From Paramecium sonneborni (Eukaryota; Ciliophora; Oligohymenophorea; Peniculida; Parameciidae), in contig CAJJDN010000048.1 of the NCBI GenBank assembly GCA_905182985.1, forward strand, positions 1-64,000: 64,000 nt of DNA, in the 5' to 3' direction. Below are positions 27,501-42,809 of this stretch, one piece after another. Both the position numbers and the translations under genes were made by a program. The notes under the pieces are model-generated. The model was not told the DNA's origin and made no database searches. It saw only the letters and a list, made by a program, of their open reading frames with translations. Within the stretch, counting starts at the first letter, position 1; each line of letters starts with the position of its first letter.

Positions 27501-30500
27501 ATTAAGCTTATTTCCCATTCATTTTTTGATTAATAACTTTTATTCTTACTATTATAATCTGTATAATATTCTTTAACTTAAATACCTTCTTCTGTAATCA
27601 TTTCTTAATTATCTTTCGCATTTCTATAAAAATCAACAGAATATTTCATTTTAATACAAACTTTAAAAGGTTCTAGTAAACTTCTTAAAGCAGGATGAGG
27701 TAATTTTTCAAATGGTTATTTTGATTATTCATCTTGTTTAAGATTAATAATGTGATTTGTTTAAAATATGTATAATTTCTTTAAAATAGCTTCAATATTT
27801 TTTTCACAACTTCCAGGTCCAAACCAACTATCACCTAGCCAAGTTTAAGAGTAATTACAATCCAAAAGAATTCCTATAGACTTTGATTTTTCAAATGCTT
27901 CTTTTTCTAAATCACCTAAAACTATAGCCCAAACATTAACAACATTTATTTCCATAACCATAGGTGGAAAATTATTGAAATGAGGGTTTCTTTAATAAGG
28001 CTATTTATCACTTCCATTATAAGGTTATCTAAAGAATTAAACAACTTCTACTAGAAAATCAATTAATAAAATTATATTTTTATTTTCTAGTTTAATTTTT
28101 ATTAGTTTTTCTCCATCTGGTTTAGTTTTCATAATAAAATATAAATCTTATTTTTATTAATCTTCTTTTTATTATTTTTGTGGTCTTGGTTTTTGATAGT
28201 TAATATCATGATTATCATCATTAAAGTAATAATAATAATCATCTTTACCATCAGAATTATTATTATTTTCAATAGTAATTGGCAACACTTACTTTTCTCT
28301 GAAATTTAACCATCTTCTTTATAACATAGGTTCTGGAGAATAATCAAGTAATTAATCTAGTTTAGCTTATATTTACTATTGAATTTCTTTTTCATTTTTA
28401 GCATTTTCTTGAGTATTTTTATCTTTATTTTTATTTCCACCATTTCTAGGTTTTTTTTTACAACAGAATGTTTTTCTTAAACTTCTTAAAAATTTTTACC
28501 AATTTGTTTTTTTTTTATTCTTCTTGTTTTATGTTGATGCTTTTTACTATAATAATTTTTAATCTATTTATATATCTTTTAAATCCAAAGCAGAATTAGG
28601 CATCTATTATTCTACAATGTTTGGTTAATTTTTTTCTTTTTCTTTATCATTTTATCGAGTATCTACTATTTCAATTTCAAGTTCATCATTACAATTAACT
28701 TATACTTTATTGAAATCTTCTTATTTTTCACCAGACATAGATTAATCTTCATCTCCTTTAAATTAATCTCCAATAAGTGAAAATAGAATTTCCTTTGAAT
28801 GTTTCATAGTTGATGATTTCCTAAAATCTGAAAGTGTTAATTATTGAACACTAAGTTTCATAAATTTACCTCCATTTTCTCTCATCATAAATTAATAATT
28901 TAGAGTTTCTAATTTAGCAATAGCTATAGATGCAGGATTCTTATATAATAAGTTCTTAAGCAATTAATCTTGAGGTATTCTTTTTAAATCATAATGTTTT
29001 CTACATTCATCTCTACTTCCTTTAAAGAATTTAGCAATAGCTTTATTTATATTGATATCTAAAACCATCCAAATATTCTCATTTGATTCATTATAGTCAT
29101 ATTTACCTACAATAGTTTAAGGTTATTCTCCTAAATTATCCATAAAGAATTTGCAAATAGTACAATAATCAGGATCATATGCATAAATATTTAACTTTTA
29201 AATGTCAATAGTAACTAAAACATATTTTTAATAATATACTTCTCATTGGTTTTACAGTTTAATGAGAAAATAGTTTATCAGGAGTCTCATCACAAAAATC
29301 TATAAATAACTATAAAGACACTTTATCTTCTGGAGCCTTAACAAATAAATCATTAACGTCTCTACCTGGAGAACAACGTATTTCCAATCCCCAAACATAT
29401 ACTATTTATCTAATCCTCTAATCTAGGTCTTCTTCTTCTTATTATGGTTAATTATATATATCTTCAAATATTTCCTCTTCTATAGTTGGTTCTTTAGAAG
29501 ATTTAGCTTCTACAAAACTCTCAGAAATGTTTTATTATTCTTCTATTTCATCATCAAATTATCCTGTTTTAATTAAGTTGTCATACTTTTATCCCCATAT
29601 ACCACTAAACCAATAACCAACCTTTTTAAATTAGATATACAATGCCTCATTTGATAATGAACTTCGATAACCTATTCCCAATGAATCCAAAGCAACTAAT
29701 GAAAATCTAAATCCAAATTCAGAATCTACTTAAACTTCTTTTGGTAATGTTGCATAACTTTAATTTTATATTTCACTTTCCTTTAATAGATCATTTTTGT
29801 CTTCATTTGTTAATGTACTTGAAAACGATTTAATAAGGACCTTTCTTAAATAATACTAAATCTCATTAGTATTCCTTTTTAAAAATACAATCTTTGCTCT
29901 TTATATTCTAACTCCACAATATGTAGCATATTTCCTTATTCTTATTAAATCTGGATTATTGCAAATCTAAATCTAACATTAAATTTCATTTTCATTTTAA
30001 TCATCATAATCTTCCAACATTGTTCTATGTATTCCACTTATCTCAGCTGTATCAAAAAGTTTTACTTATTGCATCTTGATATTTACATTTTTAAATAATT
30101 AACTACTAGATATTTATGTCTCTATCGATTTCATATTCATTAAATAAACTACCTGATCATTGTAATTTAACATTAAAACTATCTAATTTATTTATAATTC
30201 TATTCTACTTGTTTCCTAAAATAAATCACTTGTTATTGTAGTCTATGTTTATGTTTCAGACTATTACTTTTAATCTACTTCATTGAAATCTGGCCAAAAT
30301 CCATTTTCTCTCATCCATTTTGTAAATTATTATTATTTAATCTCTGCTGCAAAATTTCCTATATCAATTATTAATCTCATTTTTGTAATTATATCTGGAT
30401 CTAAAATTAAATTCAGTTATTTTAAATTTACAACTACTCTAGATCTCTATGAATCACTTGTTTATAGAAAATAAACATCTGGACCCAAATCATCTTAAAC

Positions 30501-33500
30501 TTTCATAAAAGTTAATAATAATCTATGTTTTTCCTTACATTTTAAACATTACCTATCCATAAAGAACTCCTTTATAAAAAGTTCACTTTCAAACCCCTCC
30601 TCTTAATTATTATCTAAAAATGAATGTTTTGGAGATATTATGTCAAATTAACCTTTCTTTTAAGAAAAAATAGTTTCAGGTATTACTACTTCTTATAATT
30701 CATCAGGAGGAATCTCATAAATTTTCTTATCTTTTTAATCATCTTCATTTTATTATTATTATAGTTAATGAATTTTATCATTAGAATTCTTTATGTTTAA
30801 TTTATTTTCATTTTATTTTGAATCTACTATCTATTATATTTCTGATTACTAATTCATTACTCTTTCTAAATCTTCACCAAAACTTGATTTTCTTTATTCT
30901 TTTTCAGAATCTGAATGTCTTAATAATTATTTGGCCAACACTTTTAAAGGATTAGCCAATTCATAAGAGTGACAATTTATATTTTATAAAGCTAATTCTT
31001 GTATTGCTAAATGTTGAATACTATCATAAAATTTCACCTCCTTTAAATAACTTAAATTTAAAAAGTAAAATGAAAATAATCTATTCTCATGACAACTAAC
31101 TTTCCCTTATTTTTCTAAGAATTCTTATGTATTTACAGTTACTGATAATTAAAGACCCTCCATATCTATTTACAATGTACTTATCATATATTCTCTCAAT
31201 TATTATTAACAATCCTCATTTATATATTATTAGTATTATTTATGTTCTTATTTTTAAACCTTACTCTCAATTACATCATAAAAATCATAGCCTTTTGCTT
31301 ACCAAATTGATACTAATTATAAAATTAAATATAAATGTTTTGTTGAAAGTTTAAAATCCAAAAATGGTAATTAAATTGTAATCATTGATGTTTTTGGATA
31401 TATCTTTTTTTTAAATATCATTTTACTTTTACTCTTTGCTCTATTTGATTCTAATGTAATCATCTTTTAAGATTATTCCATCCTTATTTTTATTGGAAGT
31501 GTTTCAATAATTGTTTCTATTCCAGGATCTCCATTTTATTATTCATTTTTTCTTAATTTGCGATATTATATTTTAAAAATATTTTCCTTATCTTCCCAAT
31601 CATAATCTTAAACAAAAGCTAATCTAAGACAATCTACTGAAAAATAAACCGGTTTTAAATTTTAATTTTCCTCTTAATTTTGACTTTATTAAGCTACTCT
31701 ATTTACTGTTTACCTTGTTTTTAAATCCTTTAAATATTAACTAACTTATCCATTTGAATTTTCTGCAGGATATATATTAACTACACTATTCTCATGTTCT
31801 CTTTTAAATATTTTTATTTATTTTAAATGTATTAACAGCATTTATGTCTTTATCTAATATTAAAGTGGTAAGTAAATATTTATTCTTCTTATTGAAAAAG
31901 AAACATTAGTATTAGATTAAACTCTTTTTGTTAATATTAAAAAATTGTCAAAATATTTTGAATGTTCTTATGTCTCATTCTAAACAGTAGATTTATCAAA
32001 AAATATTAAATTTTGTAATGAAATTAATCTTTCATAAAGGGGTTTACAAAGTGTAATACTTAATGGACCCACTTAAATATCTAAATAAACTTATATTGTC
32101 TTTTCTAAAGGATCTAAATCAAGGATTTTTTTTTATCTTTCCAATTATTCTGAACTCATTAATACTTTAATTCCTTCTGATATTTCAATAATTTTCAGGT
32201 AATGGCTATTAAATTTATTAGTATCTAGTAAAATCAATTTTTAAATTTATGCTTTTATTAATTATTTAAATTGACCCTATTTTACTAATTCTAATTTTGT
32301 TTCTGTTATTTCTAAATTTATTAATATTTTTTCTTTCAATAATTCATCTAATTTCCAATCTTCTTATTTATTAATTTCAGAGGATTTAACTGTGACTTTT
32401 GTTATTTTTTATAAAAAATTATTTTTTATATGATCTAATACTTTTTTTTAAAGAGACTTTTTTTAATTTAATTCTTATTTAAATATATTAACTTATTAAT
32501 GTAAATTTCTTAATTATTGTAAAATTTGATTTTCTTAAATTAATAAATTTATTTTTTTTACATCTAAAATAATAGAAATTCTAGTATTGCTTTCCTTTTC
32601 TTTCATAAAAGATAAATATGTATCAATAACATTTCTACTAAATTTTAAATTACTAGCATGTTCCATGTTAAAATCAGTTTAAAATCTCTTAAACCAACCC
32701 TGAGCTTCTTTTTAACTGTTTTGATCTTTGGGATTATTAGATCTCAAAATATTTCTCATCTCAAGAATTTTGTCCACAGCAATACTTCTCAATATTAAAA
32801 TTTAAGAAATAGTATTTTTTTATTCAAAATCTCCCATAAGTTTATTGTCTCTCTTTGCATCGTGTTATTTTAACATTTTTTTTGTATATAGTTCAATATA
32901 TTATTAGACTTTAAAATAATTAGTTATTCCTTATTTTCTAACTTTTGTTCTAATATATTCTTTTTCAATAATTCTTCTAATTATGTAAACCCACCAATTT
33001 TTTGCTGTTTTCCCATATTTTGGTTTTTCCTTAGGTCTATCATTACGATGATTAACAATATCTTGCATAGCTCTTAACAATAATCGAATTTGTCTTTATT
33101 TTAAATATATAAGAACATCAGAAATTGTTGCTATTTTTAATTCTATTTCTAATTGTTCAGAAAAAACTAAGCTGAATTCTATTTTAAGAGCAAGTTTCTT
33201 AAGAATATGTACTGCTTTCTTTTCTTCTAACTTTGATTAATTTTAATCTGGAATAAATGATTCTGGTTACAATTAAGAAGGAAGAACATTATCAAATACT
33301 TCAAATAATAAAAAAATATTATCTGCAACAATTTTTTTTCGGATTTCATCTTTCTTTGGCTTAATATCATCTTAATTTATAAGTAAACTTTAAAATCCAA
33401 ATCCAAATTTTACAATTTCATAATTATTGATTTAATAAATGAATACAATATCCAAGTTATAAATTTTGAGAACAAACTTTTCAAATATTTTTATAGCAAA

Positions 33501-33963
33501 ATCTGCAAAAAAGTTATTTCCTGATTAACCATTTGAAAATGCATCCTCTTTCTAAACAGAGTCATCAAATTTAGCTAATAATTCTCTTTTAAGTTTTTCT
33601 AAATGTTCTTTGTATTACTCTTTATTAAAATCACTCAATTCAATTTTATTAGATAGAACAATTTTTGCATTAGTAATCTCTACACTTATTTCTTTTGTTT
33701 TTAAATTGTTCCATGGGATAATTAATTTAACCTCACCAAAAGATGAATCAATAACTTCTATATCAATACCAAATTGCATCAATATATCATTTCTCAACTC
33801 TAATTATTTCAAACATACTTCTCCATCTAAAATTTAAACATCAATATTTTGAGATTCAAAATTTTTAATATATGGTTTGAGGAACTTACAATATATATTT
33901 TATCATTATTACCTTTGATAAAAGAAGAGATGAAAACCACTTCACAGGCTTAAAACTAAACAT
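21548..33963 (-). CDS. VPS13: VPS13 / chorein bridge-like lipid-transfer protein
   Basis: This is a giant minus-strand gene of 12.4 kb, coding for roughly 3,900-4,000 residues after many short introns. The N-terminus is a chorein domain: FLKPYIKNFESQNIDVQ, then ILDGEVCLKQLELRND and EVKLIIPWNNLKTKEISVEI. The SHR-BD/VPS13 adaptor-binding region lies near 24.1-24.5 kb (PPYYIENLTKYEITYKQQ, LQPGEKVAFTWD). The C-terminus has the VPS13 PH-like end with IVLTDSRIVYI. Two introns were placed exactly: 33885-33912 near the start and 21788-21813 near the end. VPS13 proteins form a long hydrophobic groove that moves phospholipids between organelles at contact sites. Not every exon was checked for stops, so the internal structure is approximate. 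Short open frames inside this interval in other frames are shadows. Confidence 0.88.
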
Positions 33964-35080
33964 TTTAATTATTAAATTAAAGCATTAAATAAATGTAATC
34001 TTATGAAATAACTATCTATTTATCAGTACAAGATATTGTTTAATAAGAAAAAGATTCTAATTGAATAAAATGGAAAAAAAATAAGTATTGAAAGCATCAT
34101 AAAGTAATTAAACATTTTATAAAAAAGTTGATAATTTGGAAAATATTTTAAAGTAATTTATCAAAATTTTAAATAGCATTATAAATATAAATAATGTTTT
34201 ATTAGTATCTGATTGATAAATTATTACACTAAATTAGATAATAAGTTATATTAACATTTTAACATACTTATTATTATGATTATCTGAATAAATCATTAAG
34301 TTTAATGATTATGTCCAGCAGGTTTTTTTAAATTATTGTACAAATTAGATATTAAATATAAATATCTCCATATATTTTAAAATTATATATAATTATTCAT
34401 ACAATAATAAGAAGATAAATTAGCTTTTTTAGGATGATAAAAATAAAATTATCAGTAATTGAATCTGCTAATTATTTTCTTCTTAAAACGAAAGGAAATC
34501 TATTATCTAATTCATTTTGAAATTCTCAATTCTTGAGATTGCTAAAAGTGGTTACAAATCTTTTTATTGCTTCAACAAAGCAGAAGCTTTATGTAAAATG
34601 AAATTTCAATAGTCTAGTTTATGGCAATAATATGTTGAATTTTAATAATGAATAATTATCTATTCACATTTACACATCTGTTTATTATTTAGGTTATACG
34701 ATAAAGAAGATTTTTAATAAAAATAATAAGTTGGATTCAATTGAATAAGAATTTAACAAAAATTACTATAATATAATAATAAATTAATTATAAATTAAGC
34801 ATTTTTTGAAAATTAATAAGAATCTAATTTAGATAATTTAATGATTATTATCTTATTGTTTACCATTCATGCATTTAATTTCAAATGATTATAAATATTA
34901 AATAAAATTTCAGCAATTTAAAAAAAAAATAAAAATTGGAAAAAATAATAGACCATTTTAAGATGATATTTGAAGAATCAAATGATCATCCTAAGCTTCT
35001 ATTAATTTAATTAATATTTATTATCGTCTTAATTATATTTTCTTGTATATTTATTAATTGATTATAATATATATACATAA
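33964..35080. other. about 1.1 kb without assigned gene
   Basis: This A+T-rich interval lies between the 5' end of VPS13 and the 3' end of the B-box/LOTUS gene. Several frames are open for more than 100 codons because TGA is the only stop, but none carries a recognisable motif or a clear intron pattern. It probably contains the VPS13 promoter and may hide an eroded gene. Confidence 0.4.
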
Positions 35081-37944
35081 TCAGTTATCTTGATCCCAAC
35101 TATGGAGATCTAATGAAACTTTTTAACCCTAGTAGAAATCCTATTAAGGACTATATTAATAAGTATTATATTTATTATGACATCTCTTTTCATTTGAATT
35201 TAATATTGGCCATTATCCCAAACTCTAAAATTATTTACTATCTTGATGAGTTTAATGACTTCTCTAAACTTTATGTTTCTTTTATTCAACATCATCTGAC
35301 TCTTTTAATAGTTCTTCAATAAATCTAACATTAGCATCAAGTTCATGATGACTATTTTCTTCTTGAATCATAAAAAAATCTTTATTTTAAGGATTGGTTT
35401 GAAATGACTAAAATGTTAGTGATTAAGATTATACATCTCCAATCATTTGACTAGGATTTTACATACCAGCTAAAAAGCCTAAATTATTATAAAAAATTAC
35501 TATCTGCTTTAATTATTTAGCTACTACTATTGCTTTATTATTAAGCATGACTCGGTAGTGTAGTTGATTAGGATTTCTGATGATGAATTCCAAGTTGCAT
35601 TTTTTATTATGGCATAGATGATCTGAAAGAAGAATATCCTTTTGGATATATTATACACCCTTTCATTTTAATCATTACATCACAGTAATTCTCAGCATAC
35701 TTTACCATATATTCCTCAAAAGTAGAACAACCAAATTATGTGAACTCAAATGTATTTTGGATATGTAATTAAAGAATTTATAATAATTAAAAAGCTGGGA
35801 TTCCATTACTATACTAGTTTAGTATTTGTTTTAAGGCTTACTTTAAATAGATTTTATAATTACTTCAATTTTTAATTAATATTCAGATGCATGAATCGGA
35901 GATAAAAATTATAGTTAATGCTACTATTATTATGATTACTATTATGTTTATTATTGCTAAGAATTTTATTATTAGGATTATTATTATTAAGATTGTTTTT
36001 AGAAATAATTAAGATCAATTTTAACTTATTAAATTTATTGATCATCTTCTTATTCTTACTTGATGTCATTCGTATCATCATCATAATATTCATCTAAGAT
36101 AAGTGATGCATAAGTAGTTCCATCGTTTATTATACTGATTCCATCAATTCCTTGGATTAGGCATTTTAATTTAGTGAATCCTAATTCATGTAAATCAAAA
36201 GTAAATTAAATTTTACGTTAAATCATTTTTGGTAATCTTGCTAAACTAATACCTTTAGTGTATTCATTCAGTATATCAATAATTGCTTATTGAACTGCCT
36301 TTAATTTATTCTATTTTTCATTTTATTCCTATTATTTATCAATAGAAAGCTATTAATTCTCTTCGTTTCCTAATAGATTTTATAAAATGAATTAATCTTA
36401 TTGTTCATCAAAAATATTTAAGAAGTCATTAAAATCAAAAGCAATATTAGTATTTGGTTTGATTAATAGTGTTTTATAATAAATAAGAACATTTCTATTA
36501 ATAGCTTCCTATATCATTAAACATAAAACTCCCATAGAACACACTCTCAATTCTAAAGGACCACAACATTTCAATAGTTATGCACAACCATATTTACCTC
36601 CAGGTATTGCTTTTTATATTGATTTTGGAGGTTTTATTTAACTCTTTTTACTTCTTTTTCTATACATTAAATTAATTAAAAATACTTTTGTGTAATATTT
36701 GAAGAATAACTTTAATTATGATATTGTTCCATACTTTTTTAAACATTTTGTAATCCTGATTCAACACTTCTTATCCATTTAGAATTATCTTAGTTTTTTT
36801 AAGTTGGTACAGATTATGTTCCACTTTGTTTGGAAGTTTATGATTTATAATCAGATTAATTTAAATCTCCAAATGATTAAGTATTTTAACTTGTATTTAA
36901 AGTAAGATTTGTATCAAAAAAGTCTTTTAAAAATTAAATAAATGATCTCCATTAAGTCTTATAAATAGAATTCATTTATTAAGCATCCATCATTTTCCAA
37001 CTAATATTATCTTCAATTGTAAATAATAGCAATGATTCATTATTTATTTATTGAGAAGCTGATAGAGATGCATTGTTGTTTTCGGATTTATTCACTAAAT
37101 CTATAGGACACTTAGTCATTTTAATTATGCATTTTTCATCTATCCATTTATTCTATTTATATTTTTTTACATTAAATTAAATTAATCCATTAGAATCTTA
37201 TAACTTATAAAATCCAGCTAAATAATGATTCCAATCTTATATATTAATTTTTAAACCATAACATTCCTTAATTCTACTCATTACTAATTTATCAGTTGGA
37301 GTCATTTCATCTTTTCTAATATTTAATAAAACCCAATATAATGATTATAAACTAATGTGATCTAACTGAAGGCTAATAAATTAGATTGGATCACTATCAC
37401 CAAATTTCCTTATAGTAACATTAATCATTTTCAATTTCTCTAATTATTATATGATATCTTTTGATCTAAATGTTAATTGATTCTTACTGATTAATTTTAT
37501 AGATTTCATTCTATTTTAAAAATTTCTAAAAATCATTTAAATGAATCATAAGGTCTCCTTTATTTGCTTATTTGAATAAATGATGCTCAATTTTGGCTAA
37601 ATTTGGACTTTGATAAAAAGGATTAAATACTCATTTTAAAAAATCATAGGTGTTTCTGTTTAGATATTAATAAGATTGAAATTAACTACATCAACAGATG
37701 GTAGATTACTATTTATTTATTTGAACCTTTCTTTATGTTGTTCATGTCGAATAACATGAGCATCTTATTTAATTTTATTAGATTCAATTGAATCAGATGT
37801 ATCAATTAATTCTCTAGAATGATAAACTCTTTTTCCTTTATTATGGATTTTCTTATCACATAACTCACATAGAATTTGACCACATTAATTACAATTTATC
37901 TTAGCTCTAGTTTCTTCACATTCATCGCAATATTTTTGTTACAT
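35081..37944 (-). CDS. B-box zinc-finger protein with two C-terminal OST-HTH/LOTUS domains
   Basis: The N-terminus has a B-box zinc finger: KYCDECEETRAKINCNQCGQ, then LCELCDKKIH and a following histidine. Near the C-terminus are two LOTUS-like winged-helix domains. The first includes GISLARLPKMIQRKI and LGFTKLKCLIQGI. The second has GIPAFQLLQILQLHI, then FEFTQFGCSTFEEYM. They are separated by a polyglutamine linker encoded by TAA/TAG. The middle (SLYWVLLNIRKDEMTPTDK and around) is globular but unassigned. One intron was placed near the 3' end (GCAGATA before a 22-nt GTAATT...TTTAG intron); others exist. The last residues are HSWDQDN. LOTUS domains bind RNA (often G-quadruplexes) or DEAD-box helicases in germ granules, so a small-RNA or mRNA-regulating role is plausible but inferred. 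Confidence 0.75.
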
Positions 37945-37975
37945 TTAATTTATATATATATTTATATAATAATAA

Positions 37976-38984
37976 TCATGTAATAACTTTATTGATAAAA
38001 TTTTAAATTGAATTAAAGTATTTTTCAGGTTCTCTAGACCAATTAGTATTATGATCTCCATCCTCAATTACAAACTTATTAATAATAAATTTAAATACTT
38101 TATCAATAAATTCTGCTCTTTAGGCTGAACTTTATAAAGCAGCCATATGTTAAACTGGTACAATTTCATCTTTCATAGCTTAAAAATTAAATCAAAATAA
38201 TTTACAATAAATAAAAAATATTGGTTATGTAATTTACCCAATTTTTTAAATAGACAACCAATGATTCTTTAGAAGAAAAGATTTAAATAGTTTTAATTTA
38301 GGAAAAATGATATCCACCATATCATCAATAGATGTGAAAGTATTTTCTAATATTAAACCTCTAACTCCTCTTGCAATATTTTAAGTCATTGCATGAATAG
38401 CAACAGCACCACCCAAAGATTTACCATGTACAAATATTTTTGTAGGATCTATATCATCTCTGTGAAATAAATAATTAACAATAGATTCTCCATCTAATTT
38501 AAGTCCCTATTCTGAAGGTTTTCCTGTACTATCTGAATATCCTCTATAAGCAACAATCAATATGTTGCATTTCACATGAGTAAAATATTATTCTAAAAAC
38601 TACAATCTAGTACCAATATCTATAAGAAATATTAATTGTTGAAATACTTCCAGCATTTTCATGTAAGAAAATTACAGTAGGGACATTATGACTATTCTAT
38701 TATTTTATCAACCATCCTTTCAATTTTTATCTATCAAGGGTTCCAATCTCTACATCTTAGTATTATAAATTTCTATCAGATGGATTCCTGAGTCCGTTCA
38801 TATTTTAACTAGGACTTTAGGGTAATCCTTAACAAGCTTTAAAAATTAGTAACAAATTTAAACATGGTAAATATATTAATGAGTTTTGTTGCCAGTACAG
38901 CAATCCTAAAATTGCAATTGTTAACATTAATGCCACTATCCCAATATTACCAATTAATGATAATATACTTTGAATAAAATCCAT
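37976..38984 (-). CDS. membrane-anchored alpha/beta hydrolase (ABHD13/Bem46-like), 308 aa
   Basis: An N-terminal hydrophobic segment (IGNIGIVALMLTIAILGLLYW) anchors the protein, followed by a hydrolase domain. Landmarks are VIFLHENAGN (oxyanion), VAYRGYSDSTGKPSEQGL, the nucleophile elbow VHGKSLGGAVAIH, the acid in MKDEIVP and the catalytic histidine in EDGDHN. Three introns were inferred. One of 27 nt follows YLP, and the others are 38620-38647 and 38179-38205; removing them gives 309 codons and restores each motif. Bem46/ABHD13 enzymes are serine hydrolases, some acting as thioesterases; the substrate here is unknown. It lies 42 bp from the 3' end of the next minus-strand gene. Confidence 0.85.
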
Positions 38985-39026
38985 TAATTATTTTATTTAA
39001 TAAATTACAAATTTATAATCATTTTA

Positions 39027-40000
39027 TCAATAATTATGAACATATATTATTACAAATTTCAATATTTAAAGATTCTGAATTATTTTTTCTAAATTTTATT
39101 ATATTATTTCATACTTTCCTTCAAAATCATATTTTGCTAAATATGTCTTTCTTAATATTGGACATGCATTTTCAAGGTATGCAACCTAAAAGGTTGAATT
39201 TTATCCAAAAATAAAAGTACTTAAAAATATTTATGAATTTTTTAAAAGAAATAAACCTTTACTAATATTGCAATTATTACCTTAAAGCGTTATCAAATCA
39301 TTAGAACCATCTAATTCATAATTGAATATTGTATATACAATCCATGGCAATGAAAAGATGAAGATTAAAGGGCAGTATAAAATTTCTAAGTAAAATTTGG
39401 CCTAAATTTAATTTATATTATTTACAAATTTGCAATATAAATGCACTCTTATAATATGATAAGTTATTATTCCAATTAATATTAAAGTTAAAATCGATTG
39501 TATTGCCCAAAATAATTTACTTGAAACTTAAGTGATGGTTTCAAGTTGACAAATATTTAATTTAACAAAAATTAATGATGAAGCAATTATTGGTAATCCA
39601 AATGCAATTATAGCTTAGAGCTGGATTTAATAATTAATACTATAAATTAATTAGTTTTTAGATATTCTAGTGCAATTTAAATTGGGTATCTTGTCAGTAA
39701 ACAACTTTTTTGTAGAATCAATATGGCCCAAAGATAGCTTGAAAGAGTCAAGCATTACTCGAAAAATAAAGTCCAAATGCACAGTTAATTGTTTAAGTCA
39801 AGAATTAATAGTATTGTGACTTAAATAATTATCATTTTTTTACTAATAGATTATATCATATTGGTATATAATATTCCCAATTCCAATTGATAAAGTTTTA
39901 AATTATAGTGAATTGAGATGTCGAGTATAAAGAATAGAGAAGAAGCGAATCCAATAGATGCTTCAACAATAATAGGAATTCCAATTTCATAGTTTTGCAT
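39027..40000 (-). CDS. seven-helix membrane protein, GPCR-like (cAMP-receptor type), 317 aa
   Basis: About seven hydrophobic segments are visible, from PIIVEASIGFASSLFFILDI through TLSSYLWAILILQ and AIIAFGLPIIASSLIFV to LPWIVYTIF and LLKNSQIFLSTFIFG. The order and the LPW...Y block in the penultimate helix resemble class E (cAMP-receptor-like) GPCRs. A 20-nt intron (GTATTAATT...CCAG) joins the third/fourth helix region in frame, giving 318 codons. The C-terminal tail is cytoplasmic-looking (LRKTYLAKYDFEGKYEI). The family call is tentative; another polytopic family remains possible. The start ATG is the first in frame with the helices. Confidence 0.5.
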
Positions 40001-40203
40001 TAACCAAATTTTATAATTTTTTTGATATTTTTATTATTTTAAATACTAATCACATTAATTAAAATATAATCATATTATTTGAAAGTGTTCTTATACTCAT
40101 TAGAATACATTCATATATTAATTTTGGAAATGAAATATAAATTAGTATTTATTTGAATAAAATTATCAATACTGGTGTATAATTTAAATTAAAAAATATA
40201 AAA

Positions 40204-41666
<1,463 letters not shown>

Positions 41667-41691
41667 GATTATATCTATAAATACATATTTA

Positions 41692-42577
41692 TCAAAAATC
41701 AAAATCATCATCATCTGATTTTTTAGCTGTTTTTGCTGTTTACAAATTACTCTCTGCATTCATTGGTTTGTATTTTTATTAGAATATCTAACTTCTAGTA
41801 CTACACGAAGTAAATGGTTTCACTCTTTAAATATCATTCAACTTTGATTTTATTGATTATCTGCTTAATTATCTATAATCAGTTGAATCTGCTGTTACAG
41901 GATTAGGTAAATATTAAACTTAATGAATTGGGTTTAATTCAACATGAACATGAGTTCTATCGAACATTGGTCTACTAAATTCACCTCCAACTACTTTTGT
42001 TGGTTATACATATAATACTTTTTTCCTGCATGATATAATATATTGTACTATTAAAGTCGTTGATATTTTTCAACTTAGGTTTCTTCATGCTCAATATGAT
42101 GATAAGCTTTGAATTCCTCAAAATATTAAGGAACTCCAGGTGCATAACTAAATGGATTTCCAGGATAATGTTTAAAGTTTTTTCTTTTAAACTCTTTCCA
42201 GTATTATTTTTTATTAGGAAAATCGAATTCTTTCAACCATCTTTTAGTATTATCATAAGTATTTAAAACAGTATCTTCCTAGTATAAGTGGAAATTATTA
42301 CAGGAAATTTAAGTATAGGTAATTCAGGCTAAAAATATTCTAAAGCTTTATTGGCTTTTCTGAAATCCTCTGAATGATGCACTGTTCCATCAGATTTTAG
42401 TAATCTGTCTTTTTTGATATCTTAGATTCTTTATAATATCAAAGACTTCCTTTTCTCAATACTCTATTATCGAAAATCTTTTTATTATTGTTTTAAAATT
42501 GATCTAATCTATTCTTGGTTTAGAGATACTTCTTTTAACTCTATTACCTTTTTTTCAGTTGCATTGTTCCCTAACAT
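41692..42577 (-). CDS. uncharacterised protein, 279 aa (copy 1)
   Basis: The protein starts MLGNNATEKKVIELKEVSL, is rich in Lys/Gln and continues with KRWLKEFDFPNKKQYW, HYPGNPFSYAPGVPQYF and FSRPMFDRTHVHVEL. It ends with an acidic KKSDDDDFDF. Two 23-nt introns (42279-42301 and 42026-42048) give 280 codons. No domain was recognised. The same gene appears again at 43067-43952 because of the repeated contig end, so it should be counted once. It follows the RPT2 stop by about 25 bp, tail to tail. Confidence 0.65.
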
Positions 42578-42809
42578 ATTTCTAAATTTTGTTAATTAAT
42601 ATATATTAATATTAAATAAAGATTATGTATGGAACATAATACTTACAATATCATCTTAGATAAATATCTCCGTTAGAGAAATTTATAAAGAAAAACAATG
42701 TTAAAATATGAGATAATGAAAATGTACATAGAAAGATACTAGTCGTTTTCAAATATATGATTAATATGTAATATATACTTTTTATTTATATGTTTATCAT
42801 TTTCTGATA

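Noticed and set aside
33964..35080. A long plus-strand open frame between VPS13 and the B-box gene as a real gene
   Set aside because: With TGA as the only stop, frames over 100 codons arise by chance in this A+T-rich DNA; the translation is low-complexity and has no motif or clear intron support.
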